Shown here: positions 23,876 to 33,967 of the stretch, one piece after another
Layout: the number at the start of each line of letters is the position of its first letter
Position numbering within the stretch: position 1 is the first letter of the stretch
Source: Flavobacteriales bacterium
Lineage (GTDB): Bacteria; Bacteroidota; Bacteroidia; Flavobacteriales; Flavobacteriaceae
DNA: 64,000 nt
NCBI GenBank assembly: GCA_018335925.1
Contig: JAGXRF010000082.1
Coordinates: forward strand, 122,700-186,699
Reading direction: 5' to 3'
The notes under the pieces: model-generated
The model's database searches: none
What the model was told of the DNA's origin: nothing
The model's input: the letters and a program-made list of their open reading frames with translations, nothing else
Program-made: the position numbers and the translations under genes

Positions 23876-25408
23876 TTAGTTAGGTAAATTAGCAGGGTAA
23901 CTTAATGGAAAATCCTCTGGTTTATACATTCTTAAAGTAGAACCATAAGTCATGTTAATTGCCTCCATAAACTTGTTAGCTACATAAGAATTAGCTCTAG
24001 CAGTTAAGTGAATACCATCTAAACTAAATGCACCACCTTGTACAAAAGAAGCAGTCATATGATAGTTGCCATATCTTACTCCGGTTGAAGCTAACTGACG
24101 CATAATAGCATCTACATCCACAAAAGCCAAACCTTTGCTATCTGCAATACTTCTTATAGATGCATTGTAAGCTGTGGTTGCTGTTTTAATCATTTGAATT
24201 TCAACAGGAACCAAAACATGTTGATCTTGTAAAGGATAAGTAACTCCCCAAGTATTTAAAGGAGCTGGACCTGGAGCATTAGAAACACCAATTACGGATC
24301 TAGTTGCTAACAAAACCAAATCCTGATTGGTTGCATGACGAGCTCTACCGTAAGTACTTCCCAAGAAACCAGCCAAAGGAGCTAATTGCGGAATAGTAGA
24401 AGCAATAGCAGTAATTTGAGCTCCTAAGTCTGTTAATGACTCATCTACAATTAACAACTTATTATTGTTTCCGGCAACCAAAGGTTGGATTCTGTCACCA
24501 GCATTTAAAGCAGAAAGAATGCTTCTTAACGGATTAATTAATTGGGTATTTAATGCAGTTGCATTAGCAGCAGTCATCGGTACCGGGTTATGAGGTACTG
24601 TGGTAAAATGTGGAATGGTTGTAATATCTGGAATGTTAGCTACTACTCCTTTAGCACCATTTCCGGTTAATGTATTTACCAAAGTGCCATATACATTTGC
24701 AAATGCAGTTGGATCAGAAATATCATTTCCTCCATATGTTGCAGGGTTTAAATTTCCTAATTGGTTAACCCCAACACCTCCAGAAGTAGCAAATCCTAAC
24801 ACATCATTGTTTCCTATCCATAGAGAGAAAAACGTTGGATTCTGTGCCATAGCATCTTGAATGATACTTGCACTTGCAGAAGATCGGAATCTAACGTAAT
24901 ACGGATTGGCTTGACCTGACAATACTCCAGCTGCATTTCCGTAGCCTGGAGCTAGTAAATGATAGGATTTAGCACCTGGAACACCTAAGTTATTAAAAGG
25001 CCCTGAAAGGGTGTTTAAAATATTTGTAGTAGGTACCGCAGCCGGATTAACTGATGACAACGGCACAGGTGCTGAACCATTAAAAATTAAACGAGTTCCT
25101 TGAATTGGAGTAGTACCAAGTAACAAACCACCAATATTGTCATTCATGTACGGAACGGTAAAAGTTCCACCACCTGCTAAAGCAAACTGATCTGCCATTA
25201 ACTTTGGGTATGCCATTTCCTGTCCTCTACGGAACAAGGCACCATCTGAAAAACCTGCAGTTAACGAGTTTCCTAAAGCAACATACTTAGAAAAATCAGC
25301 TGATCCTGCGGTTACTGGAATCTCAGCAACTACCGGTTCTTCAATTTCATCGCTACATGCAACAATTGCAAGCGATGCGAATAATAACCATTTAAAATTT
25401 TTGATCAT
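23876..25408 (-). CDS. SGNH/GDSL-type hydrolase lipoprotein
   Basis: A 510-aa outer-membrane lipoprotein; the signal peptide ends SLAIVACSDE (cysteine about residue 18). The SGNH blocks are ALGNSLTAGFSDGALF (catalytic serine in GNSL, ~45-52), the WIGNNDVLGF block and the closing DGIHLTARANSYVANKF with the catalytic Asp-His. It should be an esterase or lipase exposed on or under the outer membrane. It is the second gene of an operon with the TonB receptor, 24 bases downstream. The pair resembles a nutrient-acquisition unit in which the hydrolase processes what the receptor imports, but the substrate is unknown. Confidence 0.9.
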   Translation of the reverse strand: MIKNFKWLLFASLAIVACSDEIEEPVVAEIPVTAGSADFSKYVALGNSLTAGFSDGALFRRGQEMAYPKLMADQFALAGGGTFTVPYMNDNIGGLLLGTTPIQGTRLIFNGSAPVPLSSVNPAAVPTTNILNTLSGPFNNLGVPGAKSYHLLAPGYGNAAGVLSGQANPYYVRFRSSASASIIQDAMAQNPTFFSLWIGNNDVLGFATSGGVGVNQLGNLNPATYGGNDISDPTAFANVYGTLVNTLTGNGAKGVVANIPDITTIPHFTTVPHNPVPMTAANATALNTQLINPLRSILSALNAGDRIQPLVAGNNNKLLIVDESLTDLGAQITAIASTIPQLAPLAGFLGSTYGRARHATNQDLVLLATRSVIGVSNAPGPAPLNTWGVTYPLQDQHVLVPVEIQMIKTATTAYNASIRSIADSKGLAFVDVDAIMRQLASTGVRYGNYHMTASFVQGGAFSLDGIHLTARANSYVANKFMEAINMTYGSTLRMYKPEDFPLSYPANLPN

Positions 25409-25432
25409 AATTTTTTGAATTTAATATTAAAA

Positions 25433-28222
25433 TTATGGGTTGATTGTCCATGAAATTAAGTATTGTTGGCCGATTCTACCAGCCCCAATTACTTGTAAAT
25501 AATCGTTGTTACCAATATTAGCGGCACTTACTTTGAATACTGATTTGATACTTGGAACAGCGTAGTTAATTTGAGCATCTAACACTGTAGTAGAAGGAAT
25601 GGTTCCGTCTGCAAAAGAAGATTGCCACTCATACTCACTCCACCATCTAGCTTGGATATTAAATCCGAAATTTTTGAACAATTTATCGTTAGATAACGAA
25701 GCTTTTGCTCTATGGCGTGGAGTATTGAAACCTGCAATAAAAGTTGGGTCTTTTTCTTGGTCAAAAGTAAACTGGGCGTGATTGTAACTTGCTCCTAATT
25801 CGAAATCTTTGTACACTTTTTTACCTAAGCCCAAACCAAAGCCAAAAGAAGTAACTTCTGCTGTGGTGTTGGTGAATACTTGGAATACTCTTCTATCTCC
25901 GTTAATTAAAGCTAAATATGAGTCTTGTGTACCAACCTGACCATACATAGGAGTAATTACCCTTGCAGTACTCATAAAGTCGTTATAAATATTATAGTAC
26001 CCGTTTAAGTCAATGCTCAATCCGTTTTCTAAAACCGACTTATATCCAGCTTCAAAAGCTTTTACTTGTTCTGGTTTTACCAAACCAATATTAGCTGTTT
26101 GTAATAAAGCCGCTGCATCTCCTAAAGAAGCTCCTTGTTGTAATGCCGCACTAAATGCAGTTACAGAAGGAATTGTGTATGCATTGGTATAAGCATCTAC
26201 ACCTGTTAAAGTTGCAGTTGCTTGACCAGTGATTGCTTGTCCATTAGCACTTAATGGCAACACATCTACATATCTGCTTAAGTTATCAGGAGCAGAACCA
26301 ATCAAAGCGAATGGACCTAAATTCAAACCAATGTACTGGTCTTGTGTAGTTGGGTTACGGAAACCTGTTTGGAAAGAAGCTCTAAAGTTGTGGTTTTTTC
26401 TCTCACCAGCTGAGTACACAAAGGAAACTCTTGGAGAAAACTGTCCATCAAAATTTTGGGACTTGTCATAACGTATAGAACCTGTAAATTTCAAACGATC
26501 ATCTAAGAATTTCTTTTGTAATTGGGTGTAAGCACCGTACTCATCAAAGCTTAATGGTCCGTCAAAATCAGTAAAGATGGTTCCTTCTGAATTCATGATA
26601 TATCTTCTAAAAGATCCACCAACTTGGATTTCAGCAAACTTGATCATATCTTTAAAATTGTAATTCATATCTGAATGCCAATATCTAGATCTGTCAATAA
26701 ACTTAGCACCGCTTCTTAAATCAGGGTTACCTCTAACAATTTGTAATGCATTTGCAAACTCAGGAGTACCTGGTTCAAATCTTGGTAAACCATTAGGGGT
26801 TAAAGGTAATGGTGAATTGTTGATGTTATAGTCAGCAAAATTTCTTGCAAACCCTGCAGCTTGGTTGTTGTCAAATCCTAAGAAAATTTGCGATTGTAAA
26901 AATGCTGTAGCATAGTCGGTAAACCAAGCTTGGTCTGATTTTGCTTGACGGTTGATGTTCCAAGCAGCAAAACGCATGTCGTAAGAATCACCTGCATTTT
27001 CCCATGTTACATAACCTCTTGCAAAGAAATTTTTACCTTTTACTTCAATTTTAGATTGTTGCATGGTAAAGTTTTCTAAACGATAACGGTTAGCTCCTTG
27101 GTATATAGTATTTCCAGTTCCAATTTTATGTTGAGCGATTATTTCAAAATCGTCTTCAAAAGGTTTGAAATGTAAAGAGGCATCTACTTTTACGTTTTCT
27201 AATTGGTTATCGCTCAAATCTTGCTCTCTGTATCCAGTTCTGGAAACTTGACCCACGTTATTGATAAAAGTGGTTACTTCATCTCCGTAAGTGTTCAAAC
27301 CATCATAGTTTTGGTTTACACCATGTCCAATACCTCCTGCTGTTAAGCTTCTATCATCAGCAGCAATCCATTCGGTTGCACGTAAGTAAGTGAAATTTGC
27401 TTTAGCGGCAAAGTGGTTGGTAAACTTGTGAGCAGCTCTAATCCCAACATCCCAATAACTGTTCTGACCAGCTACTTTTTGACTTGTAATTCCGTTTTTG
27501 GTGTAAAAACTAATTCCTTGGTGGGTAAATGGACTCTTACTGTTCATAAATAAAATACCATTGAAAGCATTTGCACCATACAAAGCGGAAGATGCACCTG
27601 GTAATAATTCTACACTTGCAACATCCAAATCAGATAAACCAATTAAGTTACCTAATACAAAGTTTAACGCAGGAGAAGAATTGTCCATTCCGTCAACCAA
27701 TTGCATAAAACGCGTATTAGCTACCGTAGCAAATCCACGAGTATTGATGGATTTAAAGTTCAAACTACTGGTATTAAAATGAACTTCTTTTAAGTTCTCC
27801 AATCCGTCATAAAAAGAAGGAGAAGCAGTGTTTTTTACTTCTTTAATTCCCATTCTTTCAATGGTTACAGGAGACTCTAAAATTCTTTCTGGGGTTCTAG
27901 AAGCAGAAACTACAATTTCACTTAACTGAGTTTGCTCTTCTTTTAAAGTTACATTTACTTTTTGCGTTTTGTTACGAACGTCTACTTGTTGAGATTCAAA
28001 TCCCAACATGGAAAATTCCAATTTAAATGGTGGATTTTTTTGGGTACTTAACGAATAGGTACCGTCCGCTCCGGTAACCGTTCCGATACTTTCTCCAACA
28101 ATCACCACATTTGCTCCGGGAACGCCTTGACCAAAGTCGTCAACCACCTTTCCGGTAATGGTGCTTTGTGCATAAAAAACACCACAAAGCATCATGGCAA
28201 GTAATGAAAAATACTGCTTCAT
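25433..28222 (-). CDS. TonB-dependent receptor with carboxypeptidase-regulatory domain
   Basis: A 929-aa outer-membrane receptor. A signal peptide (FYAQSTITGK cleavage near residue 19) leads a CarboxypepD_reg-like beta-sandwich (~20-105, STITGKVVDDFGQGVPGANVVI). A plug domain spans ~115-230 (PGASSALYGANAFNGILFM), and a 22-strand-type barrel fills the rest. This is the SusC-like/outer-membrane receptor layout, but the partner gene is an SGNH lipoprotein rather than SusD. It is the first gene of a two-gene operon. The ligand is not predictable. Confidence 0.93.
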   Translation of the reverse strand: MKQYFSLLAMMLCGVFYAQSTITGKVVDDFGQGVPGANVVIVGESIGTVTGADGTYSLSTQKNPPFKLEFSMLGFESQQVDVRNKTQKVNVTLKEEQTQLSEIVVSASRTPERILESPVTIERMGIKEVKNTASPSFYDGLENLKEVHFNTSSLNFKSINTRGFATVANTRFMQLVDGMDNSSPALNFVLGNLIGLSDLDVASVELLPGASSALYGANAFNGILFMNSKSPFTHQGISFYTKNGITSQKVAGQNSYWDVGIRAAHKFTNHFAAKANFTYLRATEWIAADDRSLTAGGIGHGVNQNYDGLNTYGDEVTTFINNVGQVSRTGYREQDLSDNQLENVKVDASLHFKPFEDDFEIIAQHKIGTGNTIYQGANRYRLENFTMQQSKIEVKGKNFFARGYVTWENAGDSYDMRFAAWNINRQAKSDQAWFTDYATAFLQSQIFLGFDNNQAAGFARNFADYNINNSPLPLTPNGLPRFEPGTPEFANALQIVRGNPDLRSGAKFIDRSRYWHSDMNYNFKDMIKFAEIQVGGSFRRYIMNSEGTIFTDFDGPLSFDEYGAYTQLQKKFLDDRLKFTGSIRYDKSQNFDGQFSPRVSFVYSAGERKNHNFRASFQTGFRNPTTQDQYIGLNLGPFALIGSAPDNLSRYVDVLPLSANGQAITGQATATLTGVDAYTNAYTIPSVTAFSAALQQGASLGDAAALLQTANIGLVKPEQVKAFEAGYKSVLENGLSIDLNGYYNIYNDFMSTARVITPMYGQVGTQDSYLALINGDRRVFQVFTNTTAEVTSFGFGLGLGKKVYKDFELGASYNHAQFTFDQEKDPTFIAGFNTPRHRAKASLSNDKLFKNFGFNIQARWWSEYEWQSSFADGTIPSTTVLDAQINYAVPSIKSVFKVSAANIGNNDYLQVIGAGRIGQQYLISWTINP

Positions 28223-28281
28223 ATAGATTGATTTAAGTTAGTTTATGCTACCAAATTACGACTATTTTCGAACAAAATAAA

Positions 28282-28306
28282 AAAAGCGAGAAAAAATCTC
28301 GCTTTT
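28282..28306 (-). terminator. Intrinsic terminator of glmS
   Basis: The ten-pair stem AAAAGCGAGA / TCTCGCTTTT has an A5 loop. On the minus strand a T-run follows, about 27 bases after the glmS stop. Confidence 0.8.
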
Positions 28307-28332
28307 GATAATATTTTAAGGGTTTTTTTACA

Positions 28333-30177
28333 TTATTCTACAGTAACTGACTTTGCTAAATTCCTTGGTTGGTCTACATTACAACCTCTATCTACCGCAA
28401 TGTAATAAGACAATAATTGAAGAGGAATAGTGGTTAATAATGGCGATAAAGCATCTGAACAATCTGGAATTTCAATCACGTGATCTGCTAAATTGGCAAC
28501 TTGTTGGTCGCCTTTGGTTACAACTGCAATGATTCTTCCTTTTCTCGATTTAATTTCTTGAATATTACTCACTACTTTTTCGTAATGTCCTTTTTTAATG
28601 GCTATTACAATCACAGGCATGTGCTCATCAATTAAAGCAATCGGGCCATGTTTCATTTCCGCAGCAGGATAACCTTCTGCATGAATGTATGAAATCTCTT
28701 TTAACTTTAAAGCACCTTCTAATGCAACCGGGAAATTATACCCTCTTCCTAAATACAAACAATTGTTTGATTCTTTAAAAGTTAAAGCAATTTCTTTCAC
28801 CTTATCAGCAACCTTTAAAGTTTCCTCAATTCTTTCTGGAACTAATTCTAATTCTTGCAAATAGCGGAAATAATCTGAATTACTTAGGGTTCCTTTGCTT
28901 TTTGCCAAACGCAATGCCAACATAGTTAACACCGTAATTTGGGTAGTAAATGCCTTGGTAGAAGCTACTCCAATTTCCGGTCCGGCATGGGTATATGCTC
29001 CTGCATGAGTTTCTCGAGCAATTGATGAACCCACCACGTTACAAACCCCAAAAACAAAAGCTCCATTTTCTTTAGCTAGTTTGATGGCAGCTAAAGTATC
29101 TGCAGTTTCACCAGATTGTGAAATTGCAATGACTACATCATTTTTAGAGATAACAGGGTTTCGGTATCTGAATTCAGATGCATACTCTACTTCCACCGGA
29201 ATTCTAACAAATTCTTCTATAATATACTCTGCAACCAAACCTGCATGCCAAGAGGTACCACAAGCTACAATGATGATTCTGTTGGCTTGTAGAAATTTTT
29301 CGATATTATCTTCAACTCCAGCCATTTGAATAATGCCTTTGCTAGATAACAATCTTCCTCTATAGGTATCTTTTATTACATGAGGTTGCTCATAAATTTC
29401 CTTTAACATAAAGTGATCGTAACCACCTTTTTCAATTTGTTCTAAACTTAACTGTAATTCCTGAATATAAGGGTCAACAGATAAATCGTCTTTAATTTTT
29501 CTTACTTTAATGGCTTTTCCTAAACGGATAATGGCCATTTCTTCGTCTTCTAAATAAATGGCATTGGAAGTATATTCGATAAATGGAGAGGCATCAGAAG
29601 CAATAAAAAACTCTTCTTCTCCTATTCCTATTGCTAACGGACTTCCCAATTTGGCAACTACAATTTCATTGGGTTTGTTTTTATCAAAAACAGCAATTGC
29701 ATAAGCACCTACCACTTGGTTTAGTGCTATTTGTACCGCTTTACCCAATTTGACATTTTCATTTTTCTTTACCTCTTCAATCAAGTTAACCAATACCTCG
29801 GTGTCGGTATCAGAATGGAAATGGTAGCCACGCTTTTGTAGCTCAGTTTTAAGGGGTAAATAATTTTCAATAATTCCGTTATGGATAATTGCTAAATTCC
29901 CCGAATTGGATAAATGAGGATGGGAATTTACATCATTTGGTACCCCATGTGTTGCCCAACGAGTGTGACCTAAACCGATGTTTCCGGTTATATCCATTTC
30001 TTCTGATTTAGCTTCTAAATCAGAAACTTTTCCTTTTGTTTTTGATATTTTTAAATCAGACTGATCAAATAATACTACTCCGGCACTATCATACCCTCTG
30101 TATTCTAATCTTTTTAAACCTTTAATTACAAGAGGATAAGCCTCTCTATGTCCGATGTAACCAACGATTCCACACAT
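28333..30177 (-). CDS. glmS: Glutamine-fructose-6-phosphate transaminase (isomerising)
   Basis: A 614-aa enzyme that makes glucosamine-6-phosphate from fructose-6-phosphate and glutamine, feeding peptidoglycan and LPS. The N-terminal Ntn glutaminase starts MCGIVGYIGHREA with catalytic Cys after the initiator Met, and carries GHTRWATHG. Two SIS domains follow (~290-430 and ~460-600), with VACGTSWHAG and ISQSGETADT, and the conserved end LAKSVTVE. It is the last gene of the operon glycogen-synthase-like/DUF4270/glmS, 11 bases after DUF4270. No glmS ribozyme is expected or seen upstream. Confidence 0.98.
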   Translation of the reverse strand: MCGIVGYIGHREAYPLVIKGLKRLEYRGYDSAGVVLFDQSDLKISKTKGKVSDLEAKSEEMDITGNIGLGHTRWATHGVPNDVNSHPHLSNSGNLAIIHNGIIENYLPLKTELQKRGYHFHSDTDTEVLVNLIEEVKKNENVKLGKAVQIALNQVVGAYAIAVFDKNKPNEIVVAKLGSPLAIGIGEEEFFIASDASPFIEYTSNAIYLEDEEMAIIRLGKAIKVRKIKDDLSVDPYIQELQLSLEQIEKGGYDHFMLKEIYEQPHVIKDTYRGRLLSSKGIIQMAGVEDNIEKFLQANRIIIVACGTSWHAGLVAEYIIEEFVRIPVEVEYASEFRYRNPVISKNDVVIAISQSGETADTLAAIKLAKENGAFVFGVCNVVGSSIARETHAGAYTHAGPEIGVASTKAFTTQITVLTMLALRLAKSKGTLSNSDYFRYLQELELVPERIEETLKVADKVKEIALTFKESNNCLYLGRGYNFPVALEGALKLKEISYIHAEGYPAAEMKHGPIALIDEHMPVIVIAIKKGHYEKVVSNIQEIKSRKGRIIAVVTKGDQQVANLADHVIEIPDCSDALSPLLTTIPLQLLSYYIAVDRGCNVDQPRNLAKSVTVE

Positions 30178-30188
30178 AATAATTCAAT

Positions 30189-31817
30189 TTAAAGTTTGGT
30201 GTAAAAAATTTCTAATTTTAATTTTTTGTCGTTAGTAGTAGTATTATTTCCATACAAAATAGTTCCGAATGGATGGATTACCGAAGAAGTTGGAATTCTT
30301 CGATTGGTAGTAGTATTTTGAAATTGAGACAAGTTAATGTTGTTCACATTTTCTGTAACTACCAAACCAAGCCTCACATTGGCTTTATTATCTCTTAAAA
30401 TATTACGAATGTGGGTAGTTAATCTGATTTTGTAAGAGAATCCTCTGTTATCAACTCTCCTGATAATTCCACCAAAGGTTGATTTATTAAACTTTGGATT
30501 GGTTGGGTTAGTGGTTTGATCTAAAGAATAATCTACAATCACATTGTTGTTGTCTAAGTCGTACAATAATATTCTGTTAGGCTCTCTGCTATTTTGCATC
30601 GCATCTCTATCGACAAAAAAAGTCAAATTCGCCTCATTAATTAACCAATTTTTGTCTTTGTAATCGGTTAATTCTTGAGATAATCCATTGCCATCTCTTC
30701 CGAATAACTCTATTATAGCCATAGATCCTGCTCCGCCTTTTAGATATAATTTTTCATCTCCTAAAGTAGTATTTGGATTGTTAATCGCATTGGCATAAGT
30801 AGGATTGGTAGAAATGGTTTCCATAAAAACAGTGTTGTTTCCTGTTAATGTTAAAATCATTTCTTTTTCTCTTTTTTCGTACTCTATAGGGTCTGAACCA
30901 ATTTTTGGTACCCAATCATCGTACGTAATAGTAATTCTTCCTCCACGGAAATTAATCATATTTAACTGGTTTGGGTTTGGATCTTCAGAAGAATTTTCTA
31001 AGTGAAATAAAATTCCTCTAAAATAATTTTTAAACACGTTTGGATTGCTCAAATTGCCTTGTACAAATCCATCTACAATTTTCTTTTGGAAAAAATCTTT
31101 GTTTAGGTCCATCCAAATTCCAGGTGTAAAGCGAGTTGTTGTTTCTACTCCTTCATCATCTGTTTTAACAATTCTAATCTCTTCTTTACTAAAAGAAAAA
31201 GCATCATTTTGCTCTGGTTTGTTACTATTGTTTAACCTTTGTCCTAATACAATAGAATTGCCCTGAGCATCTGATCCTCTTCTTACTTGAAAAAATTCGT
31301 TAAACTGGTTAGAGAAAAATGGTTGGGGGTCGGTAAAGTTTGGTGGCAATAAATCACGCAACAAATAACCGTTTTCGTAAACGTTTAATTTATATTTAGA
31401 GTCTGTACCAAAAATAGAATCTAATGAATAGGTGCTATTTTCATTTTCTGTGGAAACTCTTTTGCTAAAATAAGGAACGTACAATACCACATTTTTAACA
31501 ACTGGTAATTGGAAACCGGTATTAAAAGCAGTACTTAATCCAGTGGCAGGTAATTCGACTTGGGTAACATAATGGGTAGTAACTTTTTCAAAAGCAGTAT
31601 GGTTATAGGTACCAAATGGAACCAAATCAACATTATTTGATTGTACATAACCCAATGCTTTGTTGTATGCAACTACAGTTGCTTGGTCGTCTTTATCTAA
31701 TTCAAAATTTGGCTGACCAATTACATTGGTTCCAACTTCAATAAAATCTTTATCACACGATAACAATATGCATCCAACCAAAGTAGATGCTAATAATATA
31801 TTCTTTTTTAAAATCAT
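30189..31817 (-). CDS. DUF4270-family lipoprotein
   Basis: A 542-aa outer-membrane-type lipoprotein; the signal peptide ends LLSC with cysteine at residue 21. The body is beta-rich with the DUF4270 pattern (CDKDFIEVGTNVIG, AYNKALGYVQSNNVDLVPFGTYNH). ATG 31817 is preferred over TTG 31829. The family is specific to Bacteroidota and uncharacterised; position in an operon with glmS and a glycogen-synthase-like gene suggests an envelope or surface-polysaccharide role. Confidence 0.85.
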   Translation of the reverse strand: MILKKNILLASTLVGCILLSCDKDFIEVGTNVIGQPNFELDKDDQATVVAYNKALGYVQSNNVDLVPFGTYNHTAFEKVTTHYVTQVELPATGLSTAFNTGFQLPVVKNVVLYVPYFSKRVSTENENSTYSLDSIFGTDSKYKLNVYENGYLLRDLLPPNFTDPQPFFSNQFNEFFQVRRGSDAQGNSIVLGQRLNNSNKPEQNDAFSFSKEEIRIVKTDDEGVETTTRFTPGIWMDLNKDFFQKKIVDGFVQGNLSNPNVFKNYFRGILFHLENSSEDPNPNQLNMINFRGGRITITYDDWVPKIGSDPIEYEKREKEMILTLTGNNTVFMETISTNPTYANAINNPNTTLGDEKLYLKGGAGSMAIIELFGRDGNGLSQELTDYKDKNWLINEANLTFFVDRDAMQNSREPNRILLYDLDNNNVIVDYSLDQTTNPTNPKFNKSTFGGIIRRVDNRGFSYKIRLTTHIRNILRDNKANVRLGLVVTENVNNINLSQFQNTTTNRRIPTSSVIHPFGTILYGNNTTTNDKKLKLEIFYTKL

Positions 31818-31833
31818 AGGTTTGATCAAATTG

Positions 31834-32640
31834 CTAGGATAACATTTTTTCGTAAAAGTTTTTGTAGGGCTCTACAAAACTTTCTTTTGGCACGAAAGGT
31901 AGAAAAGGTTTAGAGCTTTGCTCAATATATTTTGTTAAATTCGAATCCAAGTCTTCCGAAGCAATAATCACAGCATCTGAATGGTCTATTGCATTTTTCA
32001 TGATTGCTTCGTAAGTTGGCGTTTCAATGGTTTCAAATGCTTTTTTGGGAATACCATCAAAAGCAACTTTTGAAGACAAATTCACATCCAAAGTATCTGC
32101 AAAACCATGACTGTAAATACTAGTCACTATTTTGGTATCACTAAACAAAGCTTCGTTGTGGTAATAGTGTTTCATGTACATTGGTAACAAAGAAGCCATC
32201 CAACCATGCACATGAATAATGTCTGGAACCCAATTTAATTTCTTTACTGTTTCAATTACTCCTTTGGCAAAAAAGATAGCTCTTTCGTCATTATCTGGGA
32301 ACAATACCCCATCCTCATCAGTAAAGGTAGCTTTACGTTTAAAATACTCTTCGTTGTCAATAAAATACACCTGAATTCTTTCTCTTGGTATAGATGCTAC
32401 TTTGATAATCAAAGGCATGTCTACATCATTTACTACCAAATTCATCCCAGACAATCGGATTACTTCATGTAATTGGTGTCTCCTTTCATTGATATTGCCA
32501 TAACGTGGCATAAAAATTCTGATTTGTCCTCCTTGGTCATTTACCATTTTAGGTACATCGTAGGACATGGTGGAAACTTCATTTTCGGCCAAATAGGGAA
32601 CTACTTCTGCGGAAACGAATAATATCCTCTTTTCTTGCAT
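31834..32640 (-). CDS. Glycogen/starch-synthase-like N-terminal domain protein
   Basis: A 268-aa protein matching only the N-terminal GT5 domain of glycogen synthase (RILFVSAEVVPYLAENEVSTMSYDVPKMV, FMPRYGNINERRHQ, PDIIHVHGWMASLLPMYMKHYY). The whole C-terminal nucleotide-binding domain of a ~480-aa synthase is absent. The usual KxGGLADV substrate loop is also replaced by ENEVSTMSYDV. It is therefore unlikely to make glycogen. As I recall, flavobacteria keep this short form next to panC, so it is probably not a recent truncation. It is first in the operon with DUF4270 and glmS and divergent from panC. Confidence 0.8.
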   Translation of the reverse strand: MQEKRILFVSAEVVPYLAENEVSTMSYDVPKMVNDQGGQIRIFMPRYGNINERRHQLHEVIRLSGMNLVVNDVDMPLIIKVASIPRERIQVYFIDNEEYFKRKATFTDEDGVLFPDNDERAIFFAKGVIETVKKLNWVPDIIHVHGWMASLLPMYMKHYYHNEALFSDTKIVTSIYSHGFADTLDVNLSSKVAFDGIPKKAFETIETPTYEAIMKNAIDHSDAVIIASEDLDSNLTKYIEQSSKPFLPFVPKESFVEPYKNFYEKMLS

Positions 32641-32712
32641 GGGAAATATTTTGTATTAATGTACTTTAATTTGCAAAATTACAAAAAATTAAAGAAATTG
32701 TTGGATAAATAG

Positions 32713-32720
32713 TAAGTTTG
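32713..32720 (+). promoter_or_regulatory. Possible -7 box for panC
   Basis: TAAGTTTG fits TAnnTTTG, 17 bases before the panC ATG, in the 96-base divergent gap with the glycogen-synthase-like gene. A TTG lies at 32698-32700 or 32701-32703, closer than the usual spacing. Confidence 0.35.
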
Positions 32721-32736
32721 CGAAATTTATAAAAGC

Positions 32737-33594
32737 ATGAGCCGCATCCAGTTGTTTACAAAACAAGAAGAACTAAAAAAAGTTCTCCTAAAAATTAGAA
32801 ATACATCCGATATGATTGGGTTTGTTCCTACGATGGGTGCATTACACAATGGGCATTTGTCGTTAATAGAGGCTTCTGAAAAAGATAATCAAATTACTGT
32901 GGTAAGTATTTTTGTAAATCCTACCCAATTTAACAATTCGGAAGATTTAAAAAAATACCCTAGAACTTTGGAAGCTGATATTCAAAAAATAGAAAAAAAA
33001 TTTCCGAATGTGTTGGTATATGCACCAGAAGTAGAAGATATTTATGCAACAAAAACAGAATCAAAAAAATATTATTTTGACGGTTTAGAGCACCAAATGG
33101 AAGGGAAATTCAGACCCGGCCATTTTGATGGAGTAGGAACCATTGTACATAAATTATTTCAAATTGTACAACCCCATAGGGCATATTTTGGTGAAAAGGA
33201 TTTTCAGCAATTACGAATCATTCAAAAGTTGGTAGAAAAACAAAAATTGAATGTTGAAATTATCCCATGTCCTATTTTTCGAGAAAAAAATGGGTTGGCA
33301 ATGAGCTCCAGAAATGAAAGATTATCAGCTTCAGCAAGAGAAGAAGCCAAAATAATTTACCAATGTTTACAACTAGCTAAGACTCATTTTGGTACAAAAA
33401 GCATCTCTGAAATCAAATTAATGTTAGAAGAATTCTGGAAAAATCATCCAAAATTTAGCTTAGAATACATAGAAATTGCCAACGAAAAAACCTTAAAACC
33501 TGCTAGTAAAAAGCTTAAAAATCAATCTTATAGGGTATTTATTGCAGTATTTATAGAAGATGTAAGATTAATTGACACGATTTCTTTAAATTAA
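32737..33594 (+). CDS. panC: Pantothenate synthetase (pantoate-beta-alanine ligase)
   Basis: A 285-aa enzyme condensing pantoate and beta-alanine with ATP, the last step of vitamin B5 synthesis. Motifs are [19 protein letters not shown] (HIGH-like, ~31-49), FVNPTQFN, the [15 protein letters not shown] loop, [10 protein letters not shown] and the KMSKS-like MSSRNERLS. It is followed after 14 bases by panD, which makes its beta-alanine substrate. Confidence 0.97.
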   Translation: MSRIQLFTKQEELKKVLLKIRNTSDMIGFVPTMGALHNGHLSLIEASEKDNQITVVSIFVNPTQFNNSEDLKKYPRTLEADIQKIEKKFPNVLVYAPEVEDIYATKTESKKYYFDGLEHQMEGKFRPGHFDGVGTIVHKLFQIVQPHRAYFGEKDFQQLRIIQKLVEKQKLNVEIIPCPIFREKNGLAMSSRNERLSASAREEAKIIYQCLQLAKTHFGTKSISEIKLMLEEFWKNHPKFSLEYIEIANEKTLKPASKKLKNQSYRVFIAVFIEDVRLIDTISLN

Positions 33595-33603
33595 TTACCT
33601 TTG
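33572..33603 (+). promoter_or_regulatory. Promoter for panD inside the panC 3' end
   Basis: TTG (33572-33574) and TACCTTTG (33596-33603) are separated by 21 bases, within the range of the Bacteroidota TTTG/TAnnTTTG promoter. The start codon of panD is 6 bases after the box, so any transcript would have a very short leader; read-through from panC is also likely. Confidence 0.45.
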
Positions 33604-33608
33604 CCCCC

Positions 33609-33959
33609 ATGCAAGTACAAGTAGTTAAATCGAAAATTCACCGTGTAAAAGTTACCGGTGCTGATTTGAATTATATTGGTAGTATTACCATTGACGAAAC
33701 TTTGATGGAAGCTGCCAATTTAATTGAAGGAGAAAAAGTTGCCATTGTTAACATTAACAATGGAGAACGTTTGGAAACTTATGTAATCAAAGGAAACCGT
33801 AACAGTGGAGAAATTACGTTAAATGGTCCTGCTGCCAGAAAAGTGCAAAAAGGAGATATCATTATCATTATTGCATATGGTATCTTAGAATTTGAAGAAG
33901 CAAAAACATTTAAACCAAGTATCATTTTCCCTAACGAAGAAACCAATACGTTGACATAG
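33609..33959 (+). CDS. panD: Aspartate 1-decarboxylase
   Basis: A 116-aa pyruvoyl enzyme that makes beta-alanine from aspartate for pantothenate. The self-cleavage site is Y22-I-G24-S25-IT (NYIGSITID), producing the pyruvoyl group from S25. Further conserved blocks are [10 protein letters not shown] and [24 protein letters not shown]. It sits between panC (14 bases upstream) and a membrane protein gene 8 bases downstream. Confidence 0.97.
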   Translation: MQVQVVKSKIHRVKVTGADLNYIGSITIDETLMEAANLIEGEKVAIVNINNGERLETYVIKGNRNSGEITLNGPAARKVQKGDIIIIIAYGILEFEEAKTFKPSIIFPNEETNTLT

Positions 33960-33967
33960 GTTTGCCA

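Noticed and set aside
30177..30189. glmS ribozyme in the glmS leader
   Set aside because: Only 11 bases separate it from the upstream gene; the ribozyme is a Firmicutes-type feature and there is no room for it.
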